From Mycobacterium simulans (GTDB lineage: Bacteria; Actinomycetota; Actinomycetes; Mycobacteriales; Mycobacteriaceae), in contig NZ_OCVX01000007.1 of NCBI RefSeq assembly GCF_900232995.1, positions 846,738 to 910,737 on the forward strand: a stretch of DNA of 64,000 nt. The letters run 5' to 3'. The notes below the pieces were generated by a model. That model ran no database searches. It saw only the letters and a program-made list of their open reading frames with translations, and was not told the origin of the DNA. The translations under genes were made by a program, and so were the position numbers. Positions 51,632 to 59,190 of the stretch are shown here, piece after piece (the first letter of the stretch is position 1; each line of letters opens with the position of its first letter).

Positions 51632-51982
51632 ATGGAAACTGCTTACCTGGCGGTCGTCGGGACAACCGCGATCCTCACCGCCGGCGTCGCGCTGCCCGAC
51701 CTCATCCCCGCCGAATTCGTGCTGGCGAATTCGGCCCGAGTGGGGGTGCCGCGCTCGTGGCTGCCGACGCTCGCGGTGCTGAAACTCGCCGGAGCCGGTG
51801 GGCTGATCGTCGGGCTGCTCGGCTTGTCGGGTATCGGCATCGCGGCGGCAACGGGCCTGGTCTTGTACTTCGTCGGCGCTGTTGTGTTCCACGTGCGGGC
51901 ACGCGTGTTTTCCAACATCGCGTTTCCAGGCGGCTACCTAGTGCTGTCGCTCGCCTCGCTGGCGCTGATGATCATGCACTGA
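51632..51982 (+). CDS. DoxX-like small membrane protein
   Basis: A 116-residue membrane protein with four hydrophobic helices: ETAYLAVVGTTAILTAGVAL, LPTLAVLKLAGAGGLIVGLL, GIGIAAATGLVLYFVGAVVF, and GYLVLSLASLALMIMH. It matches the DoxX-like (DUF4345/DoxX_2) family. Start ATG 51632 has GGAGTAATCCC ahead. Role unknown; DoxX proteins have been tied to redox and thiol stress in mycobacteria. It is on the opposite strand from the PE_PGRS gene and convergent with the Rv2042c-like gene. Confidence 0.85.
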   Translation: METAYLAVVGTTAILTAGVALPDLIPAEFVLANSARVGVPRSWLPTLAVLKLAGAGGLIVGLLGLSGIGIAAATGLVLYFVGAVVFHVRARVFSNIAFPGGYLVLSLASLALMIMH

Positions 51983-51998
51983 ACAGGCGGCGAGCCGG

Positions 51999-52796
51999 TC
52001 AAGCGGGAAAGTACCGGATCCGGTTGATTGCATCACCGCGCCAAGCCACGTCGGCGAACAGGATGCCGCGTCCGCGGCCAGAGGCGAGTGACACGGTGAC
52101 TGTCGAGCCCGCGCCGATCACCTTGGTCCAGCTGGCTCCGCTCAGTTGCTCGATGAGTTCGACAACGTCAAGCAGCTTGTCGTCGCCCAAAGTTATTGGG
52201 GCAGTGGATGCTAACGAACTCAGCGCGGCGAACTTGTCTCCTGAGACGACCGCGTCGAGGAAGGCTTCCACCAGCTTCTTGTGACGCGTTCCGGCTCGAA
52301 GGAAGCCGGTCATGAATCCTGCGGTACCGCCCGGGCCTTGGTTGCCCAACAATCCCCGCGACAGTTGCAGGGCGGGCGCCACCGCGCGTGATCCGTTCCG
52401 GAGGAACTGCAGCATCATCGCGGGCAACTCCCAGTACGCCCGTAAAACCGCAATCTGCCATTCCCCGTTCACTTCTCGGAGGTCGTAGCGCAGAAAGGCG
52501 GGGATGAACATCGTCACGGCCGAACCCATCGCCACCTCAAGTTCGACATCGCGCAGCACGGCTTTGCCGGAGACGATATCCAGGTCGCGATGGAACGTGA
52601 TGTCACGCGGGGCGATGAAGGTGTCGAAAAAGCGGCCGATCTCCTCGGTGCCGACATGCGGGCGCGACCCGACTGGGTCTTCGACGCGGCCGTCACTGGT
52701 GAACAGTCCCACCCAGCCGGCGCGGTCGTGGGCCGCCGCGGCCTGCGGCGACCGCTCGACGGCGGCCAGCAGATCATCCCGGTCGGGTGCAGCCAT
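51999..52796 (-). CDS. NTF2/SnoaL-like protein (Rv2042c-like)
   Basis: A 265-residue protein matching Rv2042c in length and in its place downstream of pncA. N-terminal NTF2-like half: DRDDLLAAVERSPQAAAAHD, WVGLFTSDGRVEDPVGSRPH, TFHRDLDIVSGKAV. The C-terminal half (LVEAFLDAVVSGDKFAALSS onwards) looks like a second, shorter NTF2 repeat. The ATG shares one base with the pncA stop, so the genes are co-translated. Function unknown; nicotinamide-linked role is only a context guess. Confidence 0.9.
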   Translation of the reverse strand: MAAPDRDDLLAAVERSPQAAAAHDRAGWVGLFTSDGRVEDPVGSRPHVGTEEIGRFFDTFIAPRDITFHRDLDIVSGKAVLRDVELEVAMGSAVTMFIPAFLRYDLREVNGEWQIAVLRAYWELPAMMLQFLRNGSRAVAPALQLSRGLLGNQGPGGTAGFMTGFLRAGTRHKKLVEAFLDAVVSGDKFAALSSLASTAPITLGDDKLLDVVELIEQLSGASWTKVIGAGSTVTVSLASGRGRGILFADVAWRGDAINRIRYFPA

Positions 52797-53356
52797 CAGT
52801 GCCCTCCGATCAACGCGATACTGGCGGTGCGCATCTCGTCCAATGCCTGCGCGGTCGTATCCGCGGACACGGCCGCCGTCAGGTTCAGCAGCACCCGGGT
52901 GGCCAATCCTGCGCGGGACGCGTCCACGGCGGTGCGTCGGACGCAGTAATCGGTGGCAATGCCGACGACGTCGACCTCGTCGACGCCTCGCTGCCGCAGC
53001 CAGTCCAGCAGCGGTGTCCCGTAGTCGTCGATGCCCTCAAAGCCGCTGTAGGCCGCGGCGTAGGCCCCCTTGCGAAAGACCGCCTCGATGGGGCCGGTGT
53101 CGAGATCGGGAACGAATTCAGAGCCGGGGCCTCCCGCGCGGCAGTGCGGTGGCCACGACGACGAGTAGTCCGGATGGTCGGAAAAATGGTCGCCGGGATC
53201 GATGTGGAAGTCCTTGGTGGCCACGATGTGCTGGTAGCTGGGATCTTCGGACAGGTACTCGTTGATCGCCGGGGCCAATGTGCCGGCACCGGGCACCGGT
53301 ATCGAGCCGCCTTCGCAGAAGTCGTTTTGCACGTCGACGATGATCAACGCTCGCAC
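52796..53356 (-). CDS. pncA: Pyrazinamidase/nicotinamidase PncA
   Basis: A 186-residue enzyme that deamidates nicotinamide and the prodrug pyrazinamide. Start GTG 53356 (RALIIVDVQNDFCEGGS). Catalytic triad Asp8, Lys96 (in VFRKGAY) and Cys138 (in ATDYCVRRT) is complete, as are metal ligands Asp49, His51, His57 and His71 (DFHIDPGDHF and SWPPHC). Position 57 is His, as in M. tuberculosis and unlike M. bovis (Asp). Position 137 is Tyr instead of His; Tyr is also found in E. coli PncA. The C-terminus (MRTASIALIGGH) resembles Rv2043c. It leads an operon with the Rv2042c-like gene. Confidence 0.97.
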   Translation of the reverse strand: MRALIIVDVQNDFCEGGSIPVPGAGTLAPAINEYLSEDPSYQHIVATKDFHIDPGDHFSDHPDYSSSWPPHCRAGGPGSEFVPDLDTGPIEAVFRKGAYAAAYSGFEGIDDYGTPLLDWLRQRGVDEVDVVGIATDYCVRRTAVDASRAGLATRVLLNLTAAVSADTTAQALDEMRTASIALIGGH

Positions 53357-53424
53357 GCAATACACCATATCCTCGTCGGGCAATCGAGGGGTTTGTGCAA
53401 CGGCCAGTGGGGTAACCATCGACC

Positions 53425-54285
53425 ATGTTGAACCGCAGAATCGCGAGACCCATGCTGTCGGTCGCATTCATCGGCCAAGGCGTGGACTCGCTGCTCAATC
53501 CCAAGCCTGCTGCCGAGGCCGCGGCACCCACGGTGGACGGACTGCGGGCATTGCCGGATCCCGTTGGCAGCCGTGTTCCAGCGGACGCCGAGACGTTCGC
53601 TCGAATCAATGCGGCCGTTCAGATCGGGGGCGGCATCTTGCTCGCCACCGGCCGAACACCGCGTCTTGCTTCGGCCGCACTGGCGTTGACAGTTATACCG
53701 GGCAGCCTTGGCGCCCATATGTTTTGGAGTGAAGCCGATCCGGCGCTCAAGGCCGAGAAACGCCGCGCATTCCTTAGCGACGTAAGCCTGTTGGGCGGAC
53801 TGATCATCGCGGCCGCCGATACCGGGGGCAAGCCGTCATTGGGTTGGCGTGGCCGCCGGGCGGCCGAACGACTCTCCGAGAAGGTATCCGGGGCGCTGCC
53901 GGGATCTCACGACACGCTGCTTGACCCGGAGCTCGGCGAAAGGATCGTCCACGGCCTGCAGGTGGGCGCCGAACGGGGACGCGAACTGGCAAGCACAGCC
54001 GCCGAAAAAAGCGCGCCATACGCCGAAGCCGCACTCGAACGCGGACGCGAACTGGCCAGCACAGCCGCCGAAAGGGGTGCGCCACTGGCCGAGGCCGCGC
54101 GCAAGCGGGGCGAAAAGTTGGCAAGCACCGCTCGGGTGCGCGGCGTGGAATTCGCCGAAACCGCACGTCACCGCAGCAGCCAGCTTGCCGACATGGCGGT
54201 AGTGCGGGGCGGTCAGCTGGCTGACGCCGCGCGCGACCGAATCGACGAACGAGTTAACGACCGTCGCAAGCGTTGGGGCCGTTAG
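53425..54285 (+). CDS. DoxX-family membrane protein with C-terminal amphipathic repeat tail
   Basis: A 286-residue protein. The first 145 residues are a DoxX domain with four helices (IARPMLSVAFIGQGVDSLLN, INAAVQIGGGILLATGRTPR, SAALALTVIPGSLGAHMFW, LSDVSLLGGLIIAAADTGG). The remaining 140 residues are a soluble tail that contains about six copies of a 20-22-residue repeat, R-G-x-x-L-A-S/D-T/M-A-x-x-R/K-G/S-A-P-x-A-E-A-A, beginning GAERGRELASTAAEKSAPYA. The repeats predict long amphipathic or coiled helices, perhaps lying on the membrane. ATG 53425 start; convergent with gntK, overlapping it by 32 bp. Function unknown. Confidence 0.87.
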   Translation: MLNRRIARPMLSVAFIGQGVDSLLNPKPAAEAAAPTVDGLRALPDPVGSRVPADAETFARINAAVQIGGGILLATGRTPRLASAALALTVIPGSLGAHMFWSEADPALKAEKRRAFLSDVSLLGGLIIAAADTGGKPSLGWRGRRAAERLSEKVSGALPGSHDTLLDPELGERIVHGLQVGAERGRELASTAAEKSAPYAEAALERGRELASTAAERGAPLAEAARKRGEKLASTARVRGVEFAETARHRSSQLADMAVVRGGQLADAARDRIDERVNDRRKRWGR

Positions 54286-54778
54286 CCAAGAACGCGTCGA
54301 CAACTGCTTGCACATCGTGGCCAGCCGCGCCGATGTCGACGACGACACCGCTCTCATCGTCACCGAGCGGTTCCAGGACGTCGAATTGCGACCGCAACAG
54401 CGTGGGCGGCAGGAAGTGACCAGACCGTGCGGCCAACCGGCGGCCAATCAGGTCCGGTGACCCGGTGAGATGCAAAAACTGCAGCCGTGGGCAGTGCGCC
54501 CGCAGCTGATCGCGGTATTGATGTTTGAGCGCCGAACAGCTCACCACACCCCCCTGGGAGTGACCGGCCAGCCATCGGCCAACCCGTTCCAGCCATGGGT
54601 AGCGATCGTCGTCATCGAGCGGCTCGCCGCCAGACATCTTGGCGATATTGGTCGGTGGATGCAGCGTGTCAGCATCCATGAACGGCACCCGCAACCGTTC
54701 GGCAAGCGCCGCGCCCACCGTCGATTTGCCCGACCCGGCGACACCCATCACCACGATCGGTACCCGGGTCGCGCTCAC
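54254..54778 (-). CDS. gntK: Gluconokinase
   Basis: A 174-residue P-loop gluconokinase phosphorylating gluconate to 6-phosphogluconate. Walker A is VMGVAGSGKSTVGAAL; then DADTLHPPTNIAKM with the family D-x-D-x-x-H-P motif, CSALKHQYRDQLR (C-S-A-L-K), and LTGSPDLIGRRLAARSGHFL with HFLPPTLLRSQFDVLEP. GTG 54778 overlaps the stop of the upstream gene by 4 bp and is preferred over ATG 54796. Third gene of a lipT-APH-gntK operon. No gluconate permease is nearby. Confidence 0.9.
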   Translation of the reverse strand: MSATRVPIVVMGVAGSGKSTVGAALAERLRVPFMDADTLHPPTNIAKMSGGEPLDDDDRYPWLERVGRWLAGHSQGGVVSCSALKHQYRDQLRAHCPRLQFLHLTGSPDLIGRRLAARSGHFLPPTLLRSQFDVLEPLGDDESGVVVDIGAAGHDVQAVVDAFLANGPNACDGR

Positions 54779-56760
54779 TGAAGGTTGCGGTTCCATTCCA
54801 TCCAACCCACCCCGCTTCGCCCGTCTGCGGTGCTGATGCTGACCCAGGCACGAGGGAACTGGCTCACCCGTCCGTCGCCGGCGGTCAGTCGGACCGGCGC
54901 TTGCCCGCACACATCGATATTCGCCGTGATCCCACCTGGGTCCAGACTCAATTTCGCGTTCAGCGGTAACCCGTTGTCGCCGAACGCTTCCCGAATGTCG
55001 ACCGTGCGCAGCTCGCTGACTTTCCCCGCCGCGTCCTGGATGTAGCCGATGCCGATCGCTGGGGTGTGCGGAATTCGCACGTTCAACGCGTGCAGGTGGG
55101 TGCCGTCGTCCAGATGCAGCGCACTCCACATCCAGTCCATGCTCCACCAGTCGCGGCTACCCCAGGAGTGGTCGCGCTGCCCGGGAATCGAATTGAATTG
55201 GTAGCGAGTATCGTTCACGGTCACGCCGCCGGAGACGGTGCACGGGATCTCGTAACGGGTCGTCAAGCGGTACCGATACGGCGTACCGTCGGTGGCCCAA
55301 ACCAGATTTATCGTGATGTCGACCGGATCTCCCGCTTCGCCGCGCAACAACGCCGACGGGTCCGGGTAGGCCTGGCCTTGCGCCCGCACGTCAACCCGAT
55401 AACTCTGCAGCGGCGCGTCGGCGCGGTGGCCCACATCGATGGCGTCGGTGCGCAGCACCCACGGGTCTACCGGCAGCGGGACTTCGACGTCGACGACGGC
55501 GACGGTCGGTAGATCGGGTCCGCACAGCAGCGCGTGAAACCAGGCCGTGTGCTGGTTCGGGATCAGGCCGAGCCGGAACCAGCCGCCCAAACCCTGTGCC
55601 GCGTCCACGAAGTCGGCATACCAGCTCTCACTCCACAGCGGTTCTTTGGTCGGGGCATGGGCGAGTTCGTCTTGCTCCGAAGGCCGTAACGGCTCCAGGG
55701 GCGACGGAACCGGTAACGTCGCCAATGCGTCGGTATCCAGGACGTGATCGCAGTGCCGCTGCAGCATCGTCATGAACATCCGGTCGCCCCGCTCGGTGCG
55801 CTCCACCAACATTGACGAGACGATTGCCATCATCACACCGAAAAAGCTTTGTCGGCGTACGCCTTCGGCGACGTCGGCAAGGCTGATCGGCCTTCCTGGG
55901 CCCAATGCCTCGTGATACGCCCGCAGCAACACGTCGTAGTTAGCACGGCGATCCTGCGTAGGCAGGGCGCAGCCGAGAAAGTACGCCAGATCGGTTAGCG
56001 CAGGCCCCCAAGAAACGGTCTGCCAGTCGACCACAGTGAGCGCCCGGTCCGCCTCGGCGGTGCCGAAAAGCAGGTTGTCCAAACGGTAGTCGCCGTGCAC
56101 CAAGCCTTGAACTCTCGCGGCCTCCTGGGCCAGATAGCCGTCGAACGCGGCGATCAGACGTTCGCATACCATCCGGCATTGCGGTGTGATCTGATCGCCG
56201 TAGCGGTCGAGGAAGCCGGCGTAGAGCGGCGTGAGCATGGCCTGGGTGAGCGGTGCGTCGCGGTTGAGCCACGGAGCTTCGGCCAGCGTGGTGTCGCCGA
56301 CCAGCGGGCCGTGCAACCGTCCCAGTTGGGTGACGGCCAGCATGGCATGTTCGGTTGTGGCGCCGGCGATTTCATCGCCGACGACCGCCTGTCCGGCGTC
56401 ACCGAGCAGTAGGTCGAATGCTCCGCTCGTGACGTCGACCGCAGCGTGGTAGCAAGGTGCTATCGGCCCGCCAAGACGTGGTGAGATGTCACGGTAGAAG
56501 CGGACTTCGCGCTCGTAGAGGCCCAGGGCCGACCCGGTCTGGCGGCTCATCGGATCGGTGGCCGCTACCTTCAACACCACCGATTCGGGCCCGCCCGGTT
56601 CCGCGTATGTCAGCAAGACGCGGTAGCACTCGCTCATCTGGCCGGTGCCGATGCGTTCGACGGTGAAATCGCTAACGACGCCGGCTCCGATCGTCGCGGT
56701 CAACCAGGACGCGGTGAGCTCGCTCGGTCGTTCGATCACTCGCTCGGTGCTGGGTTCCAT
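54775..56760 (-). CDS. Aminoglycoside-phosphotransferase-fold kinase fused to a C-terminal lipocalin-like domain
   Basis: A 661-residue two-domain protein. Residues 1-330 are an APH/ecdysteroid-kinase-like domain: nucleotide strand VERIGTGQMSECYRVLLTYA, SVVLKVAATDP with the ATP Lys, catalytic loop VHGDYRLDNLLFG (H-G-D-x5-N type) and the metal site VVDWQTVSWGP. Residues about 370-661 form a separate beta-rich domain of the type found in hydroxysteroid-dehydrogenase-like/DUF7064 proteins, with DHSWGSRDWWSMDWMWSALH and HLHALNVRIPH. It likely phosphorylates a small hydrophobic or sterol-like alcohol. ATG 56760 is used; the gene is 5 bp downstream of lipT and overlaps gntK. The fused architecture has no remembered H37Rv equivalent at this locus. 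Confidence 0.8.
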   Translation of the reverse strand: MEPSTERVIERPSELTASWLTATIGAGVVSDFTVERIGTGQMSECYRVLLTYAEPGGPESVVLKVAATDPMSRQTGSALGLYEREVRFYRDISPRLGGPIAPCYHAAVDVTSGAFDLLLGDAGQAVVGDEIAGATTEHAMLAVTQLGRLHGPLVGDTTLAEAPWLNRDAPLTQAMLTPLYAGFLDRYGDQITPQCRMVCERLIAAFDGYLAQEAARVQGLVHGDYRLDNLLFGTAEADRALTVVDWQTVSWGPALTDLAYFLGCALPTQDRRANYDVLLRAYHEALGPGRPISLADVAEGVRRQSFFGVMMAIVSSMLVERTERGDRMFMTMLQRHCDHVLDTDALATLPVPSPLEPLRPSEQDELAHAPTKEPLWSESWYADFVDAAQGLGGWFRLGLIPNQHTAWFHALLCGPDLPTVAVVDVEVPLPVDPWVLRTDAIDVGHRADAPLQSYRVDVRAQGQAYPDPSALLRGEAGDPVDITINLVWATDGTPYRYRLTTRYEIPCTVSGGVTVNDTRYQFNSIPGQRDHSWGSRDWWSMDWMWSALHLDDGTHLHALNVRIPHTPAIGIGYIQDAAGKVSELRTVDIREAFGDNGLPLNAKLSLDPGGITANIDVCGQAPVRLTAGDGRVSQFPRAWVSISTADGRSGVGWMEWNRNLQ

Positions 56761-56765
56761 GATGG

Positions 56766-58271
56766 TCAGCGTGCCAGGGAGAAGCCGTCCCATGCCATCC
56801 GGCGTTGCTGGTGCGGATCGAACTCGACGCGGCACTTGCGATCGAAAACCATGACGGCACGGTCAGTGTGGGTATAAGCCGGCCAGTCGTCGCCCGGTAC
56901 ACCGGTGCGGCCGAACGACCGCCATCGTCGTTGCACCTGGTTACTGACCCGCAGCGCGGCGCGCCGGTCGGCCGCCGCGGTCAGCAATGCGCCGAACCTG
57001 GTGCGGTAGATGTCGAAGACGGCAAACAGCTCGGTGGCATGCGTGGCCCCGATACCCGCCCAGCGCAGTGTGCGCGGCGCATAGTCATAGCGGTACATGT
57101 ACGTCGGCGCATGGATGCCGTGAGCCTCGGCGATCTGCCAGGCGGCGGCGCTGAACGCGAAATCACCGCCGAGCTGGATGCATGCCGCCGGCGCTGGATA
57201 TTCCGGATAGGCGGCGGTTATGCGTTCGCGAGCACCCGGTTCCGCGTCGACGAACAGCTCCTCGACCATCGCTTCGTTGGTTGGCAGCATTCCAAGGAAG
57301 CGGGTGAACAACCTGCCCTCTTCGGCGTTGGTGCCCACAATGAGCGGCACGCGGTGAGCTTGGCCGCATCGCATCGCCTCAACCGGATCCACGGGCAGAA
57401 AGTCGTCGCCGAAGACCGGACCAATTGGGAAGGCGCCCAGCCGTTTTTGCATGCCCTGGTCGATCAGTCGGTGTTGTGTTTTCACCAATTCGGCAGTCGA
57501 CGCCCGCATCAGCGCGGCGGCAGCGTCCTCAGTGCGCACGCCGAGCAGGTCAGCGAAGCGCTTCGCGAACTCTGCTGCAACCTCTCGCGAGCGCACCATG
57601 CCCGCGGCTGGGCTTTCCGAGATCGCCCGGGCGAACAGTCCTTCGGCGGCTGGCACCGCCAATAGCGTGGCGGTGATGTGGGCGCCCGCGCTTTCGCCGA
57701 AGATGGTTACGTTGTCGGGATCACCACCGAATTCGGCGATGTTGTCCCGAATCCAGCGCAGCGCCAGCACCAGATCGCGCAGATACAGATTGCTTTCGAA
57801 GACGATGTCCGGTGTCGACAGCGACGAAAGATCCAGACAACCCAGGGCGCCGAACCGGTAGTTGACCGACACGTAAACACAGCCGCGGCGTGCCAGCGCC
57901 GCCCCGTCATACAGCGGGGTTGCCGAGCTGCCCAGGATGTACCCACCGCCATGAATGAAGACCATGACCGGCAGCGGTTCGGCAGCGGGAGTCTGTGGCG
58001 TGACGACGTTGAGGGTGAGGCAGTCCTCGCTCATGGGCTGGTACTTGCCGATTCCGAGCATGGTGTAGCGACGCTGCTGAGGCGCACAGTTGGCGAAGGC
58101 GTGACAGTGCCGGACTCCCGACCAAGGCTGCGCTGGCCGGGGTGCTCGGAAACGCAGGGGTCCCATAGGTGGCTTGGCATAGGGGATGGATCGCCAGCGG
58201 TTGACGCCGTCGCGTGTGAAGCCTTCGACGATGCCGATGGCCGTGTGTGCGCGGACGGTGCGCTCGTGCAT
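56766..58271 (-). CDS. lipT: Carboxylesterase LipT
   Basis: A 501-residue type B carboxylesterase close to LipT (Rv2045c, about 511 residues). Oxyanion hole MVFIHGGGYILGSSATPLYD; nucleophile elbow in TIFGESAGAHITATLLA (G-x-S-x-G); Cys pair and acid residues in the long mid region; His near the C-terminus in GIGATHATELFAVFDI. Start ATG 58271 (MHERTVRAHTAIGIVEGF). No signal peptide, so it is cytoplasmic or exported by another path. First gene of an operon with the kinase-fold fusion and gntK; divergent from lppI as in H37Rv. Confidence 0.93.
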   Translation of the reverse strand: MHERTVRAHTAIGIVEGFTRDGVNRWRSIPYAKPPMGPLRFRAPRPAQPWSGVRHCHAFANCAPQQRRYTMLGIGKYQPMSEDCLTLNVVTPQTPAAEPLPVMVFIHGGGYILGSSATPLYDGAALARRGCVYVSVNYRFGALGCLDLSSLSTPDIVFESNLYLRDLVLALRWIRDNIAEFGGDPDNVTIFGESAGAHITATLLAVPAAEGLFARAISESPAAGMVRSREVAAEFAKRFADLLGVRTEDAAAALMRASTAELVKTQHRLIDQGMQKRLGAFPIGPVFGDDFLPVDPVEAMRCGQAHRVPLIVGTNAEEGRLFTRFLGMLPTNEAMVEELFVDAEPGARERITAAYPEYPAPAACIQLGGDFAFSAAAWQIAEAHGIHAPTYMYRYDYAPRTLRWAGIGATHATELFAVFDIYRTRFGALLTAAADRRAALRVSNQVQRRWRSFGRTGVPGDDWPAYTHTDRAVMVFDRKCRVEFDPHQQRRMAWDGFSLAR

Positions 58272-58350
58272 ATCCAGACGGTAGCCGACACTATGGATGT
58301 ACTGTGCGCGCAGCGCCCAGAATCGTCTCCGTGGCGGCTAGCCTGACTGA

Positions 58351-59028
58351 ATGCGGATCGCCGCGTTGGTCGCAGTGACATTGCTGATTGCCGGATGCTC
58401 ACATGGCGCCGGCGACCGCGCGGGGCATTCGCAAACCAGTTCCCCGGTTACTACGAGCACGGTCTCCTCGACCAGCAAGCCGTCGGCGACCGCTAGCGTG
58501 CCAGCCCCGGGGGCGCCAATCTCCGACATCATTGCTTGGATCGAGGCCGGTCACCCAGGCGATCCGGCCCGGTATCACAACGCGAGCCGCGACGGCGTAA
58601 CCACCCAGCTCGGCAGCGATGTCGCTTTCAGCGCTTCGGGCGGCGCCGTGGCGTGCATGACGGACTCCAAGCACACCGGCGACGCGCTGGCGTGTCTGGT
58701 CAAACTGACCAACCCGCCCCCTGCCCCCGCCACTGCCTACGGCGAATGGAAAGCCGGCTGGGTCGGCTTCGACGGCACGAACCTGCAGGTCGGTTCCGCG
58801 CGTGCCGATCCGGGACCGTTCATCTTCGGCGACGGGCCGGAATTGATGACGGGCGATTCGTTGTCGTTCGGCGATTACCGTTGCCGGGCCGATCAAGCCG
58901 GTGTGGTGTGCGTGAACTACGCCCATCAGTCCGCGGCCCGGTTCAGCCCCGCCGGCATCGAGACGTTCGGTTGTCTGCGGTCGGTGCCGCCGCCCGACGG
59001 TGTGGGCACCGCCTTCAACTGCGCATGA
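58351..59028 (+). CDS. lppI: Lipoprotein LppI
   Basis: A 225-residue lipoprotein. Signal peptide IAALVAVTLLIAGC ends in I-A-G-C, then a Ser/Thr/Pro linker. The folded domain has VAFSASGGAVACMTDSKHTG, LACLVKLTNPP, YRCRADQAGVVCVNYAHQSA and TFGCLRSVPPPDG: six cysteines in paired strands, matching remembered LppI (Rv2046, 218 residues) and the neighbour order lipT-lppI. Its 3' end overlaps the end of the convergent SDR gene by 14 bp. Function unknown. Confidence 0.9.
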   Translation: MRIAALVAVTLLIAGCSHGAGDRAGHSQTSSPVTTSTVSSTSKPSATASVPAPGAPISDIIAWIEAGHPGDPARYHNASRDGVTTQLGSDVAFSASGGAVACMTDSKHTGDALACLVKLTNPPPAPATAYGEWKAGWVGFDGTNLQVGSARADPGPFIFGDGPELMTGDSLSFGDYRCRADQAGVVCVNYAHQSAARFSPAGIETFGCLRSVPPPDGVGTAFNCA

Positions 59029-59153
59029 GCGTGGCGAGGAGCTCGCTCATCTCGTCAGCGGGTCCGTCGGGAACGGTGTAGCCGGCTTCGTCGCGGATCT
59101 CGTCGAGGTGGCCAGGCACATCCTCGATGGACAAATGCGGGGCTGTAGAAGCC
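59015..59153 (-). pseudogene. 3' part of an SDR gene, separated by the IS607-type element
   Basis: Minus-strand reading toward 59015 gives SIEDVPGHLDEIRDEAGYTV then PDGPADEMSELLATLMRS and a stop. This is the C-terminus typical of an extended short-chain dehydrogenase; just before it, GFYSPA continues the T-R-G-F that ends the 5' part at 61052. A single extra T near 59135 shifts the frame between FYSPA and LSIED. The piece and the 5' part (61052-61744) are on the same strand in the right order, with the mobile element between them. Confidence 0.7.
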
Positions 59154-59190
59154 GTTGCCTTTTGGTGAGCGAATGTGAGTTCGGCTCTCA

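Noticed and set aside
59015..59153. Initially considered as a fragment of an Rv2047c homologue because it follows lppI
   Set aside because: The peptide fits the C-terminus of the SDR whose 5' part lies across the IS element on the same strand.
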